DNA from: Nitrospira sp.
Lineage (GTDB): Bacteria; Nitrospirota; Nitrospiria; Nitrospirales; Nitrospiraceae
Assembly: GCA_018242685.1 (NCBI GenBank)
Contig: JAFEBM010000020.1
Span: 1 to 64,000, forward strand
Direction of reading: 5' to 3'
Length of the DNA stretch: 64,000 nt
In this document: positions 9,645-15,619 of the stretch, in pieces
Position numbering within the stretch: position 1 is the first letter of the stretch
Layout of the letters: each line of letters opens with the position of its first letter
The notes under the pieces: model-generated
Told to the model about the DNA's origin: nothing
Databases searched by the model: none
What the model saw: the letters and a program-made list of their open reading frames with translations, nothing else
Made by a program: the position numbers and the translations under genes

Positions 9645-9863
9645 ATGACAAAGACTGTAAAAGGAAAAATTCACGGAACCACGATCGAACTTGAGGAACC
9701 CGTTCTTCTTCCAGACGGAACGGAGATCGAGATCCAGATTCGTGTCGATCGGCTCTCCCACCTGGAACAGGCCTTTGGCGGCTGGCGCGATGATCCAGAA
9801 CTGGATCAAGCCCTCGATCAAATCGATCGCGATCGGCACGAAACCCGTATCTCGCTCCCCTAA
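9645..9863 (+). CDS. Small antitoxin-like protein (partner of decayed PIN toxin)
   Basis: A 72-residue protein with an N-terminal beta-hairpin segment (VKGKIHGTTIELEEPVLLPDGTEIEIQIR) like AF2212/DUF104-type antitoxins, followed by an acidic helix rich in Asp and Arg. Antitoxins of this shape neutralise PIN-domain RNases made from the next gene. Here the next gene, starting three bases after this stop, is only a stump of such a toxin, so this antitoxin is probably an orphan. The gene itself is intact, but whether it is expressed is unknown. Confidence 0.65.
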   Translation: MTKTVKGKIHGTTIELEEPVLLPDGTEIEIQIRVDRLSHLEQAFGGWRDDPELDQALDQIDRDRHETRISLP

Positions 9864-9866
9864 ACT

Positions 9867-9986
9867 GTGTCCTACCATCTCGATACCAAGGTGTGTGTGG
9901 CGGCGCTGAAAGGCGTCGTGACCCTTCAAGGATTCGAACAATGGTTTCTGACACATTTTTTCTCTTTTTCTTCCCACGGTTCTTGA
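9867..9986 (+). pseudogene. VapC-like PIN toxin, truncated remnant
   Basis: Immediately after the antitoxin-like gene a GTG opens a 39-residue frame beginning VSYHLDTKVCVAALKG. This matches the start of PIN-domain toxins (usual form YLLDTNxCIxxLKG), where the Asp is a metal ligand. After about 16 residues the similarity stops and the frame ends at TGA 9986; usual VapC length is about 130. The rest of the toxin is missing. The Asn normally after LDT is Lys here. It is read as a decayed toxin of the preceding antitoxin. Confidence 0.6.
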
Positions 9987-10093
9987 CCTGAGTTGAGAAA
10001 GTTGGGCGAAAGAGCATACGATAGAGATACGTCTTCTTCTGATTTTCGGGAGGATGATCATCAAGAACGTGCCGAGCTCTGAAGGAGGGTACG

Positions 10094-10330
10094 ATGCGCC
10101 AGACCATCAAAGCACGGTATCATGATGGGGTCTTGCAGCCCCTTGAACCATTGATTCTTGCAGACGACGCGGAAGTGCAGCTCACGGTTGAAACGGAGAG
10201 TACAGTGAACGTCGACGACATTCTGCAACGGGCGGCGCGCGTCTATCAAGGCCTTACTCCTGACGAAGTCACACAAGTGGAAGCCATCGCGCTAAACCGG
10301 CAAGAGTTCTTCCGTGAGCCTGCCGCCTGA
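10094..10330 (+). CDS. DUF104/AF2212-like antitoxin
   Basis: A 78-residue protein with a strong ribosome-binding site (GAAGGAGGG) shortly before ATG 10094. The start RQTIKARYHDGVLQPLEPL is the beta-hairpin seen in AF2212/DUF104 antitoxins, a small fold that binds the PIN toxin. The helical tail (VDDILQRAARVYQGLTPDEV) is typical of the toxin-wrapping part. Its TGA shares one base with the ATG of the PIN toxin, the usual arrangement that keeps the antitoxin in excess. It is the second, intact copy of this module type in 800 bases. Confidence 0.78.
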   Translation: MRQTIKARYHDGVLQPLEPLILADDAEVQLTVETESTVNVDDILQRAARVYQGLTPDEVTQVEAIALNRQEFFREPAA

Positions 10331-10740
10331 TGCCTCAACCTCTCGTCCTCCTCGACACTGATATTCTGTCCGAACTCTTGAAACAACATCCGTTGGTCGT
10401 CCAGAGAGCCCGAAGCTATTTGCTCGAGCACCCACAGCTCGCCTTTTCGATCATCACGCGGTATGAACTCTTGCGTGGACTGAAGGCGAAAGATGCCCAT
10501 GCTCAAGAAGCGGCGTTTAACCTCTTATGCCAAGGCAGCCTCATACTACCCCTCACCGACCGGATCATCGAGCGAGCCGCCACACTGTACGGAGAACTGT
10601 ATCGCCAAGGGACGCTGCTCCCTGACGCCGACCTTCTCATCGCAGCTACCGCGCTCGATGCGCAACGCACCCTCGTCACAAACAACCTCGCACACTTTCA
10701 GCGTATTCCACAACTGACGATTGAAACTTGGAAACGGTAA
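10330..10740 (+). CDS. PIN-domain toxin (VapC-like RNase)
   Basis: A 136-residue PIN-domain protein. The conserved acidic residues are visible: Asp in LLDTDILSELL (strand 1), Glu in TRYELLRGL, and Asp in LPDADLLIAATAL, followed by LVTNNLAHF. Together they hold Mg2+ or Mn2+ for cleavage of RNA, often tRNA or rRNA. The length is normal for VapC. It overlaps the antitoxin stop by one base and forms an intact type II toxin-antitoxin pair with it. Nothing in the sequence suggests inactivation. The target RNA cannot be inferred. Confidence 0.85.
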   Translation: MPQPLVLLDTDILSELLKQHPLVVQRARSYLLEHPQLAFSIITRYELLRGLKAKDAHAQEAAFNLLCQGSLILPLTDRIIERAATLYGELYRQGTLLPDADLLIAATALDAQRTLVTNNLAHFQRIPQLTIETWKR

Positions 10741-10843
10741 ACGCAGATCAAGTTCGAATCGGCAAGTACGTCAATGCTCATGCCAGACCCCATTTTCATG
10801 CAACGAAAACCGTTGAAAAAGATCCAGCCGTTGGAGTAGCCCG

Positions 10844-11218
10844 ATGCATTTTCGTCTGATTGAGGCGCGGCAAATTCAGGGCTTTGTGCTGTGGCTCAAG
10901 TTTAGCGACGGGGTCGAAGGTGAAATCGATCTCCGAGACGAACTGGACGGCCCCGTCTTTGAGCCATTAAAGAATGTCGACGTGTTCAAGCAGTTTCGCA
11001 TCGATCCCGCTCTGGTGTGGCCCAACGGAGCCGATTTTGCGACGGAGTTTCTGCATGACAATGTCCGGGGCCCGCCTAACCTCCCCCCTGCTCTCGCTCA
11101 GGCAAGTAATCTCATCCTCCATGCCCATTCCTCGCGGCCAAGTCGCTATGGGACGCAACGATCTCTTCATGTGTGTGAGGCTCACCTCGCTCCCAGAAAT
11201 TCTAACAATGGTTCCTGA
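10844..11218 (+). CDS. DUF2442-domain protein with aberrant C-terminus
   Basis: Residues 1-75 match DUF2442, a small domain of unknown role often found next to toxin-antitoxin genes: LWLKFSDGVEGEIDL, then FKQFRIDPALVWPNGADFA and EFLHDNVR, which is where family members normally stop. Here 45 more low-complexity residues follow up to 11218. They run into DNA that also holds the end of an IS4-like transposase remnant, so the tail is probably read-through into foreign or decayed sequence. The core may still fold. Confidence 0.6.
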   Translation: MHFRLIEARQIQGFVLWLKFSDGVEGEIDLRDELDGPVFEPLKNVDVFKQFRIDPALVWPNGADFATEFLHDNVRGPPNLPPALAQASNLILHAHSSRPSRYGTQRSLHVCEAHLAPRNSNNGS

Positions 11219-11225
11219 CCTCTTT

Positions 11226-11843
11226 TTATTTACCTTCGACCAATTCACAGCACCCCGAGCGTGCCGGCGTGGCTGTCGCACGGTCATAGAGCGACTTACT
11301 ACGCACCCAATCTGTGGCCTCAGGGAATCGAACATGATTACGCACTCGCCCCACAAAGATCCAGCCGATCCGGTCGACTTCTCGAAACCAGGGTGCGCGA
11401 AAGCCTGCGTCTGTCACCACAATCGGCGTGATGCCAGGTGGCACCAGTCGGTGGAGCGTGCGCAAGAAGGCACGATGGACCTGCGGATTCGTGAGCCGCT
11501 TCAGCGGGTGCACTTCTTCATACAGGATCAGGGCGCGACCGCCAACCGGCAACGCGGCGCGCAACAGTTGCCACCGTCGATCCGCCGTCAGGTCCGACCA
11601 GTCGGCCACGATCACTGGTTGCGTCTGCCTGCCTAGAATCCAGTGGATCAACGCTGCCTGAATCTGCTCGCGTTCGCCCTGTATCTGGCCATTGCTCAGC
11701 AGCCGGTCCATCCGTTTAATCGCATGCTTGACCGTCGTCATGCTCCACACGGCACGCCCTAAGCCAGTGACCGTCAGCCGTGTGGCATGAATCGACACAC
11801 AGGGGGTCTTCAGATAGCGCCGGATCATCGTGACTGCTTGCAT
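11226..11843 (-). pseudogene. IS4-family transposase, C-terminally truncated
   Basis: A 205-residue frame matches the first half of IS4-type DDE transposases: TVKHAIKRMDRLLSN, then VADWSDL with the first catalytic Asp, ALILYEEVHPL, and VTDAGFR with the second Asp. The Glu-containing block (YREK motif) and the last 150-200 residues are missing, so the enzyme cannot be active. Full-length relatives have about 350-400 residues. The N-terminus also looks slightly short. No matching terminal inverted repeats were found around it. Confidence 0.75.
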
Positions 11844-11953
11844 CGCGTTGTCCCTCCCTAGATTGTGGTGCCTAAGGAGGAAGAGTACATACCAGTATCG
11901 CGCTCGCGTGCCGAGTATTTTTCGTGTAACCCCATCAATGTATAGCCATTTTT

Positions 11954-12109
11954 GTGGGGAGCCTTCAGAAGAGCAATCGTACGAAGTCGAAAGTGCGGGC
12001 CAAAGTCCGGTACCGGAGGCTGGCGAAGAACACCCACTGGCTCCAGATCAGCTGCGGCTTGGCGAACCTGTACGTGGCGTGGTGCGGACTCTTGGCGGGA
12101 GCCGCGTGA
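11954..12109 (+). pseudogene. IS5-family transposase, C-terminal relic with internal deletion
   Basis: A 51-codon open stretch ending at TGA 12107-12109 contains KSKVRAKV followed directly by RYRRLAKNTHWLQ and GLANLYVA. In IS5-family transposases the C-terminus reads RAKVEH...KVRYRGLAKNT...ALANLY, with some 20 residues between the two KV pairs that include the catalytic Glu. Here those residues are absent, as if deleted between the two KV copies. No upstream part of the gene was found. The homology is recognised by eye and moderately certain. Confidence 0.5.
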
Positions 12110-12341
12110 ACAGGTGTGTAAAGGAAGGCATGGGCGGCCCGGTGGTGAGCGAATCCCGAGAATGTGGCTCCTGGATCACTGGATTTCAAACTGAGTACAC
12201 GAATCGATTTGCCTGGAAACAGAATTCTTCGTGCAAAGGTGAATTACTCAGTAGTCAGCAATTAAGACAATACCGACGCCAATGAAACCCGCATGGAACA
12301 AATGATTCAAACTTTACCAGTACCCGCATGGCTGATGGGGA
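12110..12341. other. Gap between IS5 relic and promoter, no gene seen
   Basis: This stretch, with 11844-11953 on the other side of the IS5 relic, carries no convincing gene. A 28-codon frame at 12293-12379 (MEQMIQTLP...) encodes one hydrophobic helix, but it overlaps the promoter of the next gene and lacks a ribosome-binding site, so it is not called. The DNA is probably leftover insertion-sequence and flanking material. Confidence 0.5.
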
Positions 12342-12369
12342 TTGGCGCGGCCACTCTGATCGGTATAAT
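12342..12369 (+). promoter_or_regulatory. Sigma-70-like promoter for the coiled-coil membrane protein pair
   Basis: TTGGCG (12342-12347) and a perfect TATAAT (12364-12369) are separated by 16 bases. The predicted start of transcription near 12376 is followed by AAAGGAGG (12390-12396) and ATG 12404. The -35 box matches 4 of 6 consensus bases. It is one of the cleanest promoter plus ribosome-binding-site combinations in the window. Confidence 0.55.
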
Positions 12370-12403
12370 ATGTGAATGACCACAGATCGAAAGGAGGAAC
12401 GGT

Positions 12404-12847
12404 ATGACGGAACTCATTGAACACAATCAGGAGCTGCGGATGGTCATGCAGGCTAGTAGTCGAGCGCACAGGCTGGCCGCGTTGGCGATCGGGCTCGCCT
12501 GCCTCTTTGCCGGAGCCCTCGTGATGCAACTCGTGCAGCCCTCGCCGCCGATTGTCCAGCGGCTGGCTCCGGCAGCGAACGGCGAGACGGCAGCGGATGA
12601 GCGGGTTATCCAAACACAAGAGCAGATCAATCACTCACTGACGCGGATCATTGCGTTGCTACAACAACAGCGGGAGCAGATGCAGCAGAGCACAGACCGA
12701 TTGACCGCGCATATCCACGCCTTGGAACGACAAGCGCCGGTCTCGCGGGACATCATCGCGCAGGTGCGAGATGTGGCCCAGACGGATGTCGGGTTGATCG
12801 CCGAAGCGCAAGAGGTCCTCGGCGTGAAAGTGCGGTTACGGCCATGA
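12404..12847 (+). CDS. Single-pass membrane protein with coiled coil, unknown
   Basis: A 147-residue protein. It has a short cytoplasmic N-terminus, a transmembrane helix at about residues 24-44 (LAALAIGLACLFAGALVMQL), a Pro/Ala linker, and a long Gln/Glu-rich helix (about 68-115, EQINHSLTRIIALLQQQREQMQ) that should form a coiled coil outside the membrane. A strong AAGGAGG ribosome-binding site and a consensus-like promoter precede it. The stop overlaps the start of the next coiled-coil protein (ATGA). I do not recognise a family. The paired, overlapping arrangement inside mobile DNA is compatible with phage or plasmid origin. Confidence 0.7.
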   Translation: MTELIEHNQELRMVMQASSRAHRLAALAIGLACLFAGALVMQLVQPSPPIVQRLAPAANGETAADERVIQTQEQINHSLTRIIALLQQQREQMQQSTDRLTAHIHALERQAPVSRDIIAQVRDVAQTDVGLIAEAQEVLGVKVRLRP

Positions 12848-13305
12848 GGATACTAATCACCTGTGTGGTAATCTTGATGGCCTCACCGGCCTACGCCGCT
12901 TCCGAGGTCTGCGTAGATCGCGATGAATTCGTGGCCATGATGGCTCGGGTCAAAAGCCTGCAAGCGGAACATCAGCATCGAGGCGAGTTGATCAAGGTCC
13001 TGAAGGAAAAAGACGCAAAAATGAAGGGATTATCAGAGAAATCAAACGAGGAGATCAAGGCGCTTGAGGAACTGTCTGAGGCCCAGGCCAAGGCGATTGA
13101 GCAATATGGATTGCTCGAAAAGAAGCTCAAAGAAGAAATCGCGATGCTCGAAGAAAGCGAACGATCTTCATGGGTAAAAGAGGCCGCCATTGTTGCGGCC
13201 TCGGTGGCGGTGGGCGTTATGCTGCGTAATCCTCTGGCTGCACGGTGGGCGGCGTTGAAGATGGGGAAATTCGCAACCCGCACGAGCGAGGCGGTTCGTC
13301 CGTGA
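12844..13305 (+). CDS. Exported coiled-coil protein with C-terminal hydrophobic helix, unknown
   Basis: A 153-residue protein with a cleavable signal peptide (MRILITCVVILMASPAYAA). A lysine/glutamate-rich coiled coil follows (about residues 32-105), then a hydrophobic helix (AAIVAASVAVGVML, about 113-126) and a basic tail. It starts by a 4-base ATGA overlap with the upstream membrane coiled-coil gene, so the two are coupled and may form a complex across the periplasm. Paired small proteins like this recall phage lysis accessory (spanin-like) genes, but no signature proves it. No family is recognised. Confidence 0.7.
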   Translation: MRILITCVVILMASPAYAASEVCVDRDEFVAMMARVKSLQAEHQHRGELIKVLKEKDAKMKGLSEKSNEEIKALEELSEAQAKAIEQYGLLEKKLKEEIAMLEESERSSWVKEAAIVAASVAVGVMLRNPLAARWAALKMGKFATRTSEAVRP

Positions 13306-13366
13306 CGCGCATCGGTCACTCCAGCGCCTGTCTCGGGTCGCGTCGGCTGTCTCCCTGGCCGACGGC

Positions 13367-13543
13367 ATGCAGAATCGTTGGGTGGCGTCGGCGAGCGCAT
13401 GCACGGAGATGATTGTCGGCGAGCCCATCAACTCGGCCCCCCTCCTTCACGTTGGTCGCAATATCACTGACATCGAGTCGATCAGGGCACCAGTGGCCGT
13501 TTTGCACATCACTGATTGGGTAGAAAATATTTTAGGTAATTAG
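13367..13543 (+). CDS. Possible small ORF or gene remnant, unknown
   Basis: A 58-codon frame (MQNRWVASASACTEM...) with a protein-like mix of residues and a hydrophobic end (VAVLHITDWVENILGN). It has no clear ribosome-binding site, the frame remains open upstream into the previous gene, and its stop lies inside the left arm of the large palindrome. It may be a fragment of a phage or plasmid gene. Not recognised. Confidence 0.25.
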   Translation: MQNRWVASASACTEMIVGEPINSAPLLHVGRNITDIESIRAPVAVLHITDWVENILGN

Positions 13544-13603
13544 GGCGTTTCGTAACCATAAGGTCTCCAGCTTACCTCATGGTTACGAAACGCCCTAATT
13601 ACC
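13535..13603. repeat. Perfect 25-bp inverted repeat (palindromic element)
   Basis: The left arm 13535-13559 and right arm 13579-13603 are exact reverse complements (GGTAATTAGGGCGTTTCGTA... and its mate). Inside, one A-C mismatch is followed by AGGT/ACCT pairing, leaving a 9-base loop at 13565-13573. The element is flanked by AT-rich DNA (AAAATATTTTA and ATATTTTATT). It could be a terminator-like hairpin, a minimal transposon-like (MITE) unit, or the fused ends of a lost insertion element. Confidence 0.85.
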
Positions 13604-13642
13604 ATATTTTATTCACATCGATAATGTGGCCTTGTGCGCACC

Positions 13643-13843
13643 ATGGCCGCTGCTCAGACTCACCTCACACGTCCACTCACCCTAAAGCAGGAACTCTTCG
13701 TCATTGAATATGCGAAAGATTTCAACGCGACTCGGGCGGCGCTTCGAGCAGGCTATAGAGGCGGCTCGATCACGCGAGGAAAAAGGTGGGGTCGCCCATT
13801 AAAAGGCTCCGGTCAAGTGGGCACACATCTCCTCTGGTTCTGA
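13643..13843 (+). pseudogene. Phage terminase small subunit, truncated
   Basis: The frame starts MAAAQTHL and then reads LTLKQELFVIEYAKDFNATRAALRAGYR. This is the N-terminal helix-turn-helix of phage terminase small subunits (usual form LTxKQxxFVxEYxxDxNATxAAxRAGYS), which bind viral DNA for packaging. After GYR the similarity ends abruptly, and 25 unrelated basic residues lead to a stop. Normal length is about 150-180. The rest was probably removed by an insertion or deletion. GTG 13634 is an alternative start. Confidence 0.65.
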
Positions 13844-14008
13844 GCGTTCTCCTGTACCCCGACGACGTCCCCTCACGATCGCCAGCCACTCCTGTTCACT
13901 GCATCCGAGTTTTCTCTGGTTGCGGTGTCGACTTCGTACCCTGAGTCGCACCAGTCACCCATCAGGATCAAGGCGAAGAGACGAAGGCGCTCCCGCCCCT
14001 GGCCAATG

Positions 14009-14030
14009 ATCCCGGATTTCGCAGTTGATC
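14009..14030 (+). repeat. 22-bp direct repeat, copy 1
   Basis: ATCCCGGATTTCGCAGTTGA followed by TC occurs here and again, in the same orientation, at 15417-15438. This copy lies 55 bases upstream of the IS1380-like transposase start, so it may be part of that element's end. Confidence 0.8.
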
Positions 14031-14084
14031 GGTTTTGATGTAGAGTAGGCGACCAAATTCCCTTGGAGGCACAGGAGGTTTGGC

Positions 14085-14438
14085 ATGTCCACCCGTCAGT
14101 CCCCCGCGTCACCGCTCTACCCCAAGATCCGCTTCGCGTTTACTGATCATCCGATCACGGTGTGGGCGGGCGCGATCTTGCTGCGCCTGTACTTCGAAGT
14201 GATCGGGCTACGCACGGCGCTGGTTCCGGTGCTCACTCCCTTCGCGAAGACCTCCAACAATCAGATTCCGGCCGTGGACGTGCTGCTGGCCTGGTGGTAT
14301 GGGCTCGCCTTGAGCGCCGAACGCTTTGAGCACTTCACCCGCTATCGCCGTGACCCACTGTTCCCGCGGCTGCTGGGGCTTCCCCGGTTCCCGTCACCCG
14401 ATACGCTACGGCGGTTCTTTCAGTGTCTACGAGGTTAA
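14085..14438 (+). pseudogene. IS1380-family transposase, N-terminal fragment
   Basis: A 117-residue frame matches the beginning of IS1380-type DDE transposases: a segment like FTDHPITVWAGAILL, then IPAVDVLLAWWYGLALSAERF, then RRDPLFPRLLGL and FPSPDTLRRFF. Active relatives have about 430-480 residues, and the catalytic domain is missing. A ribosome-binding-like AGGAGG (about 14069) precedes ATG 14085. The disruption is abrupt, with the frame ending right after the SPDTLRRFF block. Confidence 0.75.
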
Positions 14439-14766
14439 GGGCAGGCTTTTATATCTTGACTATCATGAAGGAACAAGTTGCCACCACGCCCCTTGCCTCC
14501 GCGTTTTGTCTCACACCTCCCGGATCAACGTCCGGTCTGGTATGACTTCCCTTGTTTCGTCGCCATCAGTCGCAACGCAACCAAACAGACGTGGTGACAG
14601 GCGGAAGGCAATAAATGCTTGGCCAGCCTGCGCCAAGCCGACCACCTCAACATGCGTCTCAGTCGTTCGTCCGAACGCTCGGGTATATCCGAGAAGTCAA
14701 TTCATGAATTGGGAATATGCATCATGCTCATTGCCACCGACTTACGCGTGGCCTCCCGCTTTCGTT
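14439..14766. other. Gap with no recognisable gene
   Basis: This 328-base stretch follows the transposase stump. Its frames on both strands are short or of odd composition (Ser/Arg/His/Cys-rich) and match nothing I know. No transposase pieces, repeats or RNA genes were seen. It probably represents eroded mobile DNA. Confidence 0.5.
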
Positions 14767-15093
14767 TCATGGTGAGAGACTCACCCAGCGGACTTGGCCT
14801 TTGACGAGCATCGGCAACACGCTTTGTAGTTTCGGTGCCAACAGTCGAAGGTCCTGTAAACGGTTGGTTGGAGCCTGGAGCACGATCACGGCTATGGTGA
14901 ACTGCGAAAGGTTCTGCTGGAAGGAGAGATTCCGGTCAACGGTCACGAACACATCGAACTGTTCCTGAGCGAGTGTCAGCAGTTCACCGTTCTTGATGCC
15001 CGCCCATCCCGCTTGCGAGACGGTCACAACCTCATGTCTCGTGATCTCCTTGGCAAACCGGCGGTCAACGCACTCGTCCAGTAGAATTTTCAC
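14767..15093 (-). CDS. DUF5615 PIN-like protein (putative toxin)
   Basis: A 108-residue protein. It begins MKILLDECVDRRF with the conserved Asp-Glu pair of DUF5615/Mut7-C PIN-like domains and has FDVFVTVDRNLSFQQN with another conserved Asp. These small PIN-like proteins are coded with DUF433 antitoxin-like partners and are thought to be RNases. The gene starts inside the stop of the upstream DUF433 gene (ATGA overlap). The length is normal and no disruption is seen. Confidence 0.8.
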   Translation of the reverse strand: MKILLDECVDRRFAKEITRHEVVTVSQAGWAGIKNGELLTLAQEQFDVFVTVDRNLSFQQNLSQFTIAVIVLQAPTNRLQDLRLLAPKLQSVLPMLVKGQVRWVSLSP

Positions 15094-15311
15094 GAGGCGA
15101 CTGGGAGCATCCGCGCTTTGGCTTCTTTAAGAAAGGCGATCACTTGCTCCCGCGTGACAGTGGGAAAACCTTCCAAGAAGTCGTCGATCGTCTCGCCGCC
15201 TTCCAGGTATTCAATCAGCGTTTGTACCGGCACACGTGTTCCTGCGAATACTGGAGTCCCGCCGAGCACTTCGGGTGATGTAGTGATGAGCGGGCGCATG
15301 GGAGCCGACAT
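15090..15311 (-). CDS. DUF433 antitoxin-like protein
   Basis: A 73-residue protein with the DUF433 pattern: ITTSPEVLGGTPVFAGTRVP, then LIEYLEGGETIDDFLEGFP and a final helix (TREQVIAFLKEAKAR). DUF433 proteins hold a winged or HTH-like DNA-binding fold. They sit directly before DUF5615 genes as the antitoxin and probable autorepressor of a type II module. It overlaps its partner by 4 bases. The module lies between the IS1380 relic and the nuo operon. Confidence 0.82.
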   Translation of the reverse strand: MSAPMRPLITTSPEVLGGTPVFAGTRVPVQTLIEYLEGGETIDDFLEGFPTVTREQVIAFLKEAKARMLPVAS

Positions 15312-15416
15312 CGCTGTCTCCTTCGTTGTGTCCCGCGATTCTATGCCAGCCCTCTGAACAAAGCAATTTCAAGGGGACCTTGGAGCAAGAATGGGCACTG
15401 TCCTCACGCACCAGTT

Positions 15417-15438
15417 ATCCCGGATTTCGCAGTTGATC
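15417..15438 (+). repeat. 22-bp direct repeat, copy 2
   Basis: Identical to 14009-14030 and in the same orientation, about 1.4 kb away. It stands next to the REP-like element, with no transposase beside it. It may be a solo end of an IS1380-like element. Confidence 0.8.
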
Positions 15439-15449
15439 CCTTTCCTTCT

Positions 15450-15524
15450 GGTCATTCCCGCGTGTTTCAAGCGGGAATCCAGGAAATCCTGAACGACTGG
15501 ATGCCCGCCTCCGCGGGCATGACC
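15450..15524. repeat. REP-like double-hairpin element
   Basis: The outer ends GGTCATTCCCGCG (15450-15462) and CGCGGGCATGACC (15512-15524) pair with one mismatch. Each half contains its own hairpin: CCCGC...GCGGG (15457-15475) and TGCCCGCCTCCGCGGGCA (15503-15520). Short palindromic repeats with GTCATTCCCGCG ends and CTGGATGCCCGC cores are scattered through many environmental bacterial genomes. The surrounding 15312-15619 stretch holds no gene. Confidence 0.7.
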
Positions 15525-15619
15525 CCACCACAGTGAGACCGCGTCATTGTCCCATCTTTCGAAAGTGTCTGATCGTTCGTCCACGATCACATCCGTTCAA
15601 CTGCGTAATCCAGGATTAT

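Noticed and set aside
10741..10843. Possible DUF4160 remnant (VRIGKYVNAHARPHFHA frame) before DUF2442
   Set aside because: Only a few residues look right (PHFHA) and no start or stop frame supports it; similarity may be chance.
12293..12379. 28-codon hydrophobic ORF (MEQMIQTLP...)
   Set aside because: It overlaps the promoter of the next gene and lacks a ribosome-binding site.
12844..13305. Definite spanin (phage Rz) identification
   Set aside because: Pairing and topology are suggestive, but no lipobox partner or nested Rz1 gene is visible.
15450..15524. CRISPR repeat
   Set aside because: A single element with internal hairpins; no regular repeat-spacer array and no cas genes.
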